5,419 nucleotides of DNA from an uncultured bacterium. Its GTDB lineage: Bacteria; Bacteroidota; Bacteroidia; Bacteroidales; Bacteroidaceae. The notes beneath the pieces are model-generated. The model ran no database searches. It saw only the letters and a list, made by a program, of their open reading frames with translations, and was not told where the DNA came from. Shown piece by piece: positions 1 through 5,419 of this stretch; the first letter of the stretch is position 1, and each line of letters opens with the position of its first letter. Position numbers and translations under genes: made by a program. Where the stretch lies: the NCBI GenBank assembly GCA_945788485.1, contig CALZMB010000163.1, positions 1-5,419 of the forward strand. The letters are read 5' to 3'.

Positions 1-41
1 TTTAGAATTTACGCATATCGATAGTGATATTTTAACACTTT
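1..41. other. Short leader before the outer membrane protein gene; upstream context unresolved
   Basis: A/T-rich sequence with no clear Shine-Dalgarno and no complete Bacteroidetes-type promoter (TTTG at -33 with TAnnTTTG at -7). All three plus-strand frames could hold the tail of an upstream gene: stops fall at 3-5, 22-24 and 107-109. The last would overlap the barrel gene by 68 bp and is the least likely. Type III pantothenate kinase (coaX) is the neighbour I recall for this locus in Bacteroides, but too little is visible to claim it. Confidence 0.3.
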
Positions 42-1319
42 ATGAAGAATTTTTTCGCATTATTGCTGTTGCTCGTCCCATCTTGCGTCATGGCGCAAAG
101 TGGCACTAATTCCCCATACAGCCAGTACGGCTTAGGCATACTCAACGATCAGTCAACAGGTTTCAACCGTGGCATGAACGGCGTTGCCATGGGTATGCAC
201 GAAAGCAATCAGGTTAACTTCCAGAACCCTGCTTCCTACGCAAATATCGACAGCCTCACTTTCATCTTCGATGTCGGAGCGGCGATGCAGGTGACGAACT
301 ACAAGGAAGGCGACAGGAAGCTCAACGCCTACAACGCCAATTTCGAATACGCCGTCATGGCATTCCGTGTTCTGAAGAACTTAGGTGCAAGTGTCGGCAT
401 CATGCCTTTCTCTAACATAGGATACAACTACTACACCACAGCTGATGTCTCCAGCTCTTCGTCAACGAGCTACTCCACTTCTTATTACGGGAGCGGCGGC
501 ACACGCATCATTTACGCCGGTCTTGGCTGGAAGCCGTTCAAACCTCTCTCCATCGGTGCGAACATAGGATATTTCTGGGGTTCATACTCAAGAAGCATCG
601 TCAACAGTTTCTCTGAAACAAACATCAACACCATCGGCAGATACTACACTGCGGACATGAGCAGCTACACCCTCGACCTCGGCCTGCAATACACAGCGTC
701 TCTCGGCGGCAAGAACAGCCTCACGCTCGGTCTGAAATATTCTCCCGGACACTCCATCGGAGGCTCCGCCGACCTTGATGAGATAAGCACCAATTCTGAG
801 ACGAGCATCTCAGACACGACATCTTATTCTCATTCGCGCGGACTTTTCATTCCGACGACGTATGCAGCAGGCCTCGCATGGTATTATGGAAAGAAATGGA
901 AAGTGGGCGCTGACTACAGCTACCAGAAATGGGGCGAGAAACCTTTCCCTGACCTTGAAGGTTCTGGCTACAACATGGTTGAGGGCATACTGAAAGACAG
1001 GCACAAGGTCACACTCGGCGGCGTCTATACTCACAACCCTGTCAGCCGTCATTATCTCTCCCGTGTGCAGGTGAGAGCCGGTGTCGGATATGCCACACCG
1101 TATATCACGGTAAACGGCAAGGACGGTCCGAAAGAGCTCTCTGCCTCATTGGGCTTCGGACTTCCTATCACAAACTCTTTCAACAACCGTTCCGTCTTCA
1201 ACATATCATTCCAATGGATGCAGTATTCTGCTGACAATCTCATACGCGAGAATATGTTCCGCATCAATATCGGTCTGACGTTCAACGAGAACTGGTTCAT
1301 GAAGTGGAAGGTTCAATAA
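42..1319 (+). CDS. Outer membrane beta-barrel protein, FadL/OmpP1-like (Bacteroidetes family)
   Basis: Predicted 425-residue outer membrane protein. Residues 1-18 form a signal peptide: Lys2, a hydrophobic core of Phe, Ala and Leu, then a VMA|Q cleavage site after Ala18, which fixes the start at this ATG. Cys15 is preceded by V-P-S and makes a poor lipobox, so signal peptidase I cleavage is preferred. The mature part is rich in Gly, Tyr, Ser and Asn, with alternating amphipathic strands (for example around residues 155-180, 208-233, 285-298, 322-330, 341-355, 385-393 and 405-415). An NPASYA motif lies at residues 62-67, as in FadL/PorV-like barrels. The protein ends in ENWFMKWKVQ, a terminal strand typical of Bacteroidetes barrels. 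A Ser-rich loop at residues 137-147 is probably extracellular. Its cargo is unknown; fatty-acid or hydrophobic-compound uptake is only a family analogy. It lies 62 bp upstream of lptC and is probably cotranscribed with it. No Shine-Dalgarno is visible; the bases before the ATG are A/T-rich. Confidence 0.85.
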   Translation: MKNFFALLLLLVPSCVMAQSGTNSPYSQYGLGILNDQSTGFNRGMNGVAMGMHESNQVNFQNPASYANIDSLTFIFDVGAAMQVTNYKEGDRKLNAYNANFEYAVMAFRVLKNLGASVGIMPFSNIGYNYYTTADVSSSSSTSYSTSYYGSGGTRIIYAGLGWKPFKPLSIGANIGYFWGSYSRSIVNSFSETNINTIGRYYTADMSSYTLDLGLQYTASLGGKNSLTLGLKYSPGHSIGGSADLDEISTNSETSISDTTSYSHSRGLFIPTTYAAGLAWYYGKKWKVGADYSYQKWGEKPFPDLEGSGYNMVEGILKDRHKVTLGGVYTHNPVSRHYLSRVQVRAGVGYATPYITVNGKDGPKELSASLGFGLPITNSFNNRSVFNISFQWMQYSADNLIRENMFRINIGLTFNENWFMKWKVQ

Positions 1320-1381
1320 CCATCCTTCCATTCGCCCGCTGCAAATATCAATCGCGGCGGCAGCCCTTTCACACAAACAGA

Positions 1382-2101
1382 ATGAAACACGAACCGTACA
1401 ACAATCACTCAAGCGCTGCCTCTCACAACAGAAGCAGCGCATACCTTATATTATATATAACAGCAGCTGTTTTATTGCAGATATTCCTCTCTGCGTGCAA
1501 CAAGAACAAAGAGCACATCGCCCCTGCCGTCCTCGACAAAGATTCTGTCTCGATGATGATAACCTACGGCACAAGCACTTTGATATCTGATTCTGGCATA
1601 ATGAAATATCGTATCGTGGCAGAAGAATGGGAAGTGAACACCGTTCGTGTGCCATCACGCTGGATATTCAACAAGGGCATCTTTATGGAACAGTTCGATT
1701 CGCGCTTCCATATAGAAGCTTATGTTCAAGCAGACACCGCCTTCTATTACGACCAGAACCGTCTGTGGGAACTGAGAGGAAACGTACGCGTCAGGACAAC
1801 CGACGGGCTACGCTTCATGAGCGAAGAACTGTTCTGGGACCAGCAGAAGCGTGAGTTCTACAGCAATATGTTCTCGAAAGTCATCACGCCAGAACGCACA
1901 CTTCAAGGCACATATTTCAGAAGCGACGAGCAGATGACAAAATATCGTGTCACAAACTCTAAGGGCTCGTTCGAGAGCGAAGACTTCGACAAGAAGGACG
2001 AGGACAAGAATTCCGCTACAAATGATTCAACATCTGTCATGCAGCCTAAACGTCCGCCTACCACTCCGACAAAGAAATCCCCGACACAAAACAACTCCTG
2101 A
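1382..2101 (+). CDS. lptC: LPS export ABC transporter periplasmic protein LptC (lipoprotein form)
   Basis: Predicted 239-residue LptC, the periplasmic link that takes lipopolysaccharide from the LptB2FG inner-membrane extractor and passes it to the LptA bridge. Residues 1-21 form a polar N-region, 22-38 a hydrophobic segment, and LSAC at 36-39 a good lipobox with Cys39 as the lipidated residue. The frame is also open from an ATG at 1304, inside the end of the preceding gene, but that would add 26 residues before the signal sequence, so the ATG at 1382 is preferred. Residues about 54-200 match the LptC beta-jellyroll pattern of Bacteroidetes: TLISDSG at 66-72, EEW at 81-83, GIFMEQFD at 99-106, ADTAFYY at 117-123, GNV at 133-135, ELFWDQ at 149-154 and TKYRV at 186-190. 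The last 40 or so residues are low complexity, first acidic (EDFDKKDEDK) and then a Pro/Thr/Lys/Asn tail, probably disordered. E. coli LptC (about 191 residues) is anchored by a transmembrane helix rather than a lipid. The gene lies between the barrel gene and the CNNM/CBS gene on the same strand. Confidence 0.87.
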   Translation: MKHEPYNNHSSAASHNRSSAYLILYITAAVLLQIFLSACNKNKEHIAPAVLDKDSVSMMITYGTSTLISDSGIMKYRIVAEEWEVNTVRVPSRWIFNKGIFMEQFDSRFHIEAYVQADTAFYYDQNRLWELRGNVRVRTTDGLRFMSEELFWDQQKREFYSNMFSKVITPERTLQGTYFRSDEQMTKYRVTNSKGSFESEDFDKKDEDKNSATNDSTSVMQPKRPPTTPTKKSPTQNNS

Positions 2102-2148
2102 CAAAGCGCATTTATAGAACCCACCTATAGAAAAATCACACAGACATC

Positions 2149-3399
2149 ATGTATATCTCTATACTCATAACGATGCTTTTCTCCGCCTTCTTCTCAGGAA
2201 TGGAGATAGCATTCGTTTCGTCAAACAGGATGTTGGCAGAGATGGATTGCGACCGTGACAAACTCACGAGCAAGCCGCTGAGCATCTTCTATCAGCATCC
2301 GAACAACTTTGTCTCCACGATGCTTGTCGGCAACAACATCGCGCTTGTCATCTACGGCATACTTATCGCACGCCTGTTTGACTCCACCATCTTCAGCGGC
2401 TTGCCGGATTCTGTCCAAGTCACAGCCGACACAATTCTCTCTACAATCATCGTGCTCTTCACCGGAGAATTCCTGCCGAAAAGCATCTTCAAGAGCAATC
2501 CGAACTATTTTCTCAAGTTCTTCGCCTACCCTGCCCTCATCTGCTATATCGTCTTATGGCCCATCTCGCGTCTTGCCACGATGCTGAGCCACCTGCTTCT
2601 CCGTCTTAGCGGGAAAAAGATGCCGGACAACGAGCAGGGCGACGCTTTCTCGCGCATAGAGCTTGACTATCTCGTGCAGTCGTCTATCAACAATGCCGAC
2701 AAGCCGGAGAACATTGAGACAGAGGTGAAGATTTTCCAGAACGCCCTCGATTTCTCTGAGACAAAGGTCAGAGACTGCATGGTGCCTCGTACAGAGATTT
2801 GTGCCGTGCCGGACAATTGCCCGACAAATGAACTGATGCAGAAATTCATCGAGAGCGGCAAATCAAAGATTATCGTCTATTCTGAAGACATCGACCATAT
2901 CATCGGTTACATCCATTCTTCTGAGATGTTCCGTTCGCCAGACAACTGGCGTTCAAGGCTCAGGGAATTGTCTTTCGTGCCTGAGACAATGACAGCACAA
3001 CGTCTGATGCAGATGTTCCTGCAGCAGAAGCGAAGCATCGGCGTAGTGGTTGACGAGTTCGGAGGGACAGCGGGCATCGTTTGCCTGGAAGACATTGTGG
3101 AGGAAATCTTCGGAGACATCGAAGACGAGCACGACAACAGCAAATACATCGCGAAACAAGTAGGAGACAACGAATACATCCTTTCTGCTCGTCTTGAGAT
3201 AGAGAAGGTGAACGAGACTTTCCAACTCTCTCTGCCTGAAAGCGACGAATACATGACCGTAGGCGGTTTGATTCTCAACAAATACCAGAACTTCCCGAAG
3301 GTGAACGAAATCATCACCATTGACGACAATTTCACTTTCAAAATCATCAAGATGAACACCACAAAGATAGAACTTGTGAAACTGACTGTTGAAGCGTAA
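2149..3399 (+). CDS. CNNM/CBS-pair/CorC_HlyC membrane protein ('hemolysin family', probable Mg2+ transporter)
   Basis: Predicted 416-residue inner-membrane protein of the CNNM/CorB/MpfA family, which is linked to Mg2+ (and Co2+) efflux; 'hemolysin' is a historical label. Residues 1 to about 150 form the CNNM (DUF21) domain, with hydrophobic segments near 3-22, 55-77, 93-113 and 122-150. Family motifs are present: SGMEIAF at 16-22 (polar Ser and Glu of the ion site), VGNNIA at 60-65 and GEFLPK at 106-111. A linker leads to a CBS pair: CBS1 about 205-265, starting near MVPRTEI (211-217), and CBS2 about 272-325, with VVDEFGGTAGIV (300-311) and EDIVEEIFGDI (314-324). CBS pairs in this family bind adenine nucleotides. 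Residues about 333-415 form the CorC_HlyC domain. Length and domain order are those of an intact family member. Bacteroidetes GldE (gliding motility) has a similar architecture, so that name cannot be excluded, but no gliding gene is nearby. The gene starts 47 bp after lptC and is followed by a strong terminator, so it is probably last in its operon. Confidence 0.9.
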   Translation: MYISILITMLFSAFFSGMEIAFVSSNRMLAEMDCDRDKLTSKPLSIFYQHPNNFVSTMLVGNNIALVIYGILIARLFDSTIFSGLPDSVQVTADTILSTIIVLFTGEFLPKSIFKSNPNYFLKFFAYPALICYIVLWPISRLATMLSHLLLRLSGKKMPDNEQGDAFSRIELDYLVQSSINNADKPENIETEVKIFQNALDFSETKVRDCMVPRTEICAVPDNCPTNELMQKFIESGKSKIIVYSEDIDHIIGYIHSSEMFRSPDNWRSRLRELSFVPETMTAQRLMQMFLQQKRSIGVVVDEFGGTAGIVCLEDIVEEIFGDIEDEHDNSKYIAKQVGDNEYILSARLEIEKVNETFQLSLPESDEYMTVGGLILNKYQNFPKVNEIITIDDNFTFKIIKMNTTKIELVKLTVEA

Positions 3400-3401
3400 G
3401 G

Positions 3402-3440
3402 GACAAAAACAAAGACAAAAAACAAAGACAAAGACAAAAC
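3402..3440 (+). repeat. A-rich tandem tract of GACAAA-type units
   Basis: Directly after the stop codon at 3397-3399 lies a 39-base tract made almost only of A with regularly placed GAC and AC steps. GACAAA occurs at 3402, 3414, 3427 and 3433 (spacings 12, 13 and 6), with AACAAA variants between. Another GGACAAAA occurs at 3563-3570, beyond the terminator. On the minus strand the tract reads as a T-rich TTTGTC repeat. It may be simple slippage-derived sequence, or may supply a U-rich stretch to transcripts arriving from the antiporter side. No coding role is supported. Confidence 0.6.
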
Positions 3441-3475
3441 ATAAAAAGCGAGGGCGGAACATGCTGCAATGCCCT

Positions 3476-3528
3476 AAACAGAACGCGGGTCGTGTCATAG
3501 GCACGGCCCGCGTTCTGTTTTTGTTTTT
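3476..3528 (+). terminator. Strong rho-independent terminator at the end of the lptC/CNNM operon
   Basis: A near-perfect inverted repeat pairs 3476-3489 with 3507-3520 (14 Watson-Crick pairs, with a GCGGG/CCCGC core). It continues through a T-G wobble (3490/3506) and CGTG/CACG (3491-3494/3502-3505), and can close further over 3495-3496/3500-3501 to leave an ATA loop. The right arm runs straight into TTT TTG TTTTT (3518-3528), a U-tract on the plus strand. It lies about 75 bp after the CNNM gene and between convergent genes. On the minus strand the hairpin is followed by only three Ts, so it is less obviously a terminator for the antiporter transcript, although the T-rich complement of 3402-3440 lies a little further on. 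Confidence 0.9.
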
Positions 3529-3636
3529 AGGGTGGTTCTTTTCGACCGGGCAGAAAAGCACAGGACAAAAGATGAGGCGCAAACGAAGGATGCGCACAAA
3601 TGCGTGTGGCAGACTCTGCACTATAAAAACCTGATT

Positions 3637-5418
3637 TCAAAGCCCGGCTTTCTCAAACGATGTCTTTTCGCCAACCATCCATACGATGTCGCCATGCCGG
3701 AAGACATGCGAGGCCTCGACATGCGTCAGGTTCTGCTGACCTTGGTCGATAGCTACGACAAGCAGTTCATAATCTTCCCTTAGCCGGCTCTCAGACAACT
3801 TCTTGCCGACAAAAGGCGAGAGACGGGTCAAGACGACCTGTCTCAATACCATCTCGCGGTCGATATAGTCGCGTTCATCATCCGGCACTACAGCTTGTTC
3901 TACGACACGGCACAACTGTGCCAGCTGCGCATCCGTGCCGATTATCTGCAGTTTGTCGTTAGGGAAAATGCGCTCCATGCCGTTCGGGATGTTATGACGT
4001 TTGCCGCCTCTCAGCACGCTGCTGACATGTATTCCGAAGCGTGGCGCAAGACTCAGTTCAGCCAATGTCTTGCCTGCCCACAGCGAGTTCTCTGGCACCA
4101 CCACCTCAGCCAGGTTCAACGACCGTTCTACGAGATGGTTGGCATACGATGGCAGCTGTGTGCCCTTCACTTGCGCGGCGATGTCTCTTGAGCGCAGATT
4201 GTTGATGAACAGGCGTTCAAGACGTATGCTGCGCTGCTTCACGCTTCTCGACAACACAATCAGCACAATCACGACACACCCCAGCAACAGGACGAGGGCA
4301 TTGGCAAACCTGGCGAGATAGTTGCAGATATAGAACAGGAATGCCAAACAGATAGCCGAACGCAGCACTATCGTGAACACAAGGGGCAGACGATTCATAT
4401 ACGACTGTTGCCACAGCTTCTGCCATTCGTCGCTGTGGTTTTTCTTCATCACGATGGCACGCATGAAAGGAGCGAGCAGAAGCACCGTCACCACGCCTGT
4501 CACGCCGTTTGCCCACCAATGAGGCAACACCGAACGCGAGAAGAGCAGGAAGAAAGTCAGCATGACATACGTCACAGCTACCATCAATATCGAATAGACC
4601 ACTGTATTCAGCAGCATGGCACGCAGCAGGCGATGCCATAACTGACGGATATTGGCTGAAGTGAGGGCGTGAGCAGGAGAGAAATCGTGGACTCGTGATG
4701 TAAGGCTGTTGATCTGGACAATGAGCGACGAGGGCAGATGACGTTCTATCACACGGTAGAACGGTTCCGCGCCGCGTATCATGTAAGGTGTCAGGAATGT
4801 CGTAATGACCGAGACTGCGACGACAACAGGATAGAGGAAATCCGCAATGACATGCAGCGACATTCCCAGCGATGCGATGATGAATGCGAACTCACCTATC
4901 TGCGCCATCGAGAATCCGCAACGTACAGAGGTGTGCAACGTCTGTCCTGACAGGAAAAAACCCAAGGTGCCGAAGATTGCCTGTCCGAGAAGTATGGTGA
5001 GGACAATGGCTGCTATAGGCACGGCATAATCCACCAGCACCGCCGGTTCGACCAGCATGCCGACAGAGACGAAGAATATCGCTCCGAACAGGTTCTTCAC
5101 CGGCTCTATCACACGCTCCACCTTTTCTGCCTCTACTGTCTCGGCAAGGATGCTGCCCATGACAAAGGCTCCGAACGCGCTGCTGAACCCTGCCTCTTCC
5201 GACACGACAGCCATCAGGCAGCAGAGGCCAAGCGAGACAATCAGCAGTGTCTCGGATGTCATCAGTTTCCTTACTTTCTTCAGCAGCAGCGGGACAGCGA
5301 ATATCCCGACCACGAACCACAGTATGAGGAAGAAGCCTATCTTCACTATCGACATGAGCATTTCGCCGCTGTCCGGACTGCCGCCTGTCGCTACAGCAGA
5401 TAGCATCACCATCATCAC
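3637..5418 (-). CDS. Cation:proton antiporter, CPA2 (Kef-type) family with tandem TrkA_C/RCK_C domains; 5' end outside window
   Basis: The last 594 codons (593 visible residues plus stop) of a large membrane antiporter, open to the window edge. The first visible residues (MMMVMLSAVA) look like the middle of a transmembrane helix, so they are not the true start; about 150 N-terminal residues are probably missing. Residue numbers here count from the window edge. Residues 1 to about 215 are the C-terminal part of a Na_H_Exchanger domain, with AFGAFVMGSILAET (81-93), FFVSVGM (115-121) and SMAQIGEFAFI (170-180), all classic CPA2 motifs. A soluble linker (about 216-265) leads to a second hydrophobic block with segments near 266-293, 302-324, 343-366 and 370-390. 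Two TrkA_C-like domains follow, about 435-505 and 526-587; PENSLWAGKTLAEL and SPFVGKKLSES are the matching starts. Such domains bind small ligands and gate transport. No Rossmann-type RCK_N (GxGxxG) is seen in the visible part. Probable role: monovalent cation (K+ or Na+) exchange for protons in the inner membrane. It converges on the CNNM gene, with 237 bp between the stop codons. Confidence 0.88.
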   Translation of the reverse strand: MMMVMLSAVATGGSPDSGEMLMSIVKIGFFLILWFVVGIFAVPLLLKKVRKLMTSETLLIVSLGLCCLMAVVSEEAGFSSAFGAFVMGSILAETVEAEKVERVIEPVKNLFGAIFFVSVGMLVEPAVLVDYAVPIAAIVLTILLGQAIFGTLGFFLSGQTLHTSVRCGFSMAQIGEFAFIIASLGMSLHVIADFLYPVVVAVSVITTFLTPYMIRGAEPFYRVIERHLPSSLIVQINSLTSRVHDFSPAHALTSANIRQLWHRLLRAMLLNTVVYSILMVAVTYVMLTFFLLFSRSVLPHWWANGVTGVVTVLLLAPFMRAIVMKKNHSDEWQKLWQQSYMNRLPLVFTIVLRSAICLAFLFYICNYLARFANALVLLLGCVVIVLIVLSRSVKQRSIRLERLFINNLRSRDIAAQVKGTQLPSYANHLVERSLNLAEVVVPENSLWAGKTLAELSLAPRFGIHVSSVLRGGKRHNIPNGMERIFPNDKLQIIGTDAQLAQLCRVVEQAVVPDDERDYIDREMVLRQVVLTRLSPFVGKKLSESRLREDYELLVVAIDQGQQNLTHVEASHVFRHGDIVWMVGEKTSFEKAGL

Positions 5419-5419
5419 T

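Noticed and set aside
82..86. Cys15 of the outer membrane protein as a lipidation site
   Set aside because: The preceding residues V-P-S include Pro at the -2 position, which fits the lipobox poorly, while a good signal peptidase I site (VMA|Q) follows and the protein is a barrel.
1304..1381. Upstream ATG at 1304 as the lptC start
   Set aside because: It lies inside the end of the preceding gene and would place 26 extra polar residues before the lipoprotein signal; the ATG at 1382 gives a more normal signal peptide and spacing.
2953..3621. A long minus-strand open frame (222 residues) crossing the end of the CNNM/CBS gene and the intergenic region
   Set aside because: It is antisense to a well-supported domain-bearing gene. 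Its product is Cys/Phe/Val-rich with no recognisable domain, and it runs straight through the terminator hairpin and the repeat tract.
3533..3636. Possible small RNA or second terminator downstream of the antiporter stop
   Set aside because: Only weak hairpins are visible (a GCAG/CTGC stem near 3608-3620 and a GCGCA/TGCGC stem near 3576-3596), with no adjacent U-tract on the minus strand and no promoter-like sequence.
3389..3783. Two plus-strand open frames (81 and 83 residues) in and beyond the convergent intergenic region
   Set aside because: The Lys/Gln/Thr-rich product of the first comes from translating the GACAAA tract and the terminator. The second overlaps the 3' end of the antiporter gene antisense. 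Neither has a plausible start region or domain.
4217..5320. Minus-strand open frames in an alternative frame within the antiporter gene (140 and 142 residues)
   Set aside because: They are shadows of the antiporter frame, rich in Arg, Cys and His, with no family resemblance; the frame with CPA2 and TrkA_C motifs is clearly the real one.

Overview
The window looks like ordinary chromosomal DNA from a member of the Bacteroidetes, most likely order Bacteroidales and possibly a Prevotella-like organism. This rests on protein character: an outer membrane protein ending in the ENWFMKWKVQ style typical of that phylum, a lipoprotein-type LptC, a CNNM/CBS 'hemolysin' protein beginning with an SGMEIAF segment, and a CPA2 antiporter of the Bacteroidetes layout. 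The start codons also lack clear Shine-Dalgarno sequences, as is usual in this phylum. The genus is inferred and cannot be settled from this stretch.

Layout: three plus-strand genes lie close together and probably form one transcription unit. They are a FadL/OmpP1-like outer membrane beta-barrel (42-1319), lptC (1382-2101, gap 62 bp) and a CNNM/CBS-pair/CorC_HlyC membrane protein (2149-3399, gap 47 bp). A 237-bp convergent intergenic region follows. It holds an A-rich GACAAA repeat tract (3402-3440) and a very strong rho-independent terminator (3476-3528). On the minus strand, the 3' three quarters or so of a large cation:proton antiporter gene (3637 to beyond 5418) converges on the same region; its N-terminus lies outside the window.

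How the genes work together: all four products act at the cell envelope. The first two concern the outer membrane, one as a barrel protein and one as part of the lipopolysaccharide transport bridge. The third is an inner-membrane divalent-cation (probably Mg2+) transporter-like protein with nucleotide-sensing CBS domains. The fourth is an inner-membrane monovalent cation/H+ antiporter with tandem RCK C-terminal ligand-sensing domains. A shared physiological theme of envelope and cation homeostasis is plausible but inferred.

I found no mobile element, CRISPR array, RNA gene or clearly new system. The points most worth a second look are the domain architecture of the antiporter, the extended inverted repeat around the terminator, the repeat tract beside it, and the small departures from the gene order I recall for this neighbourhood.
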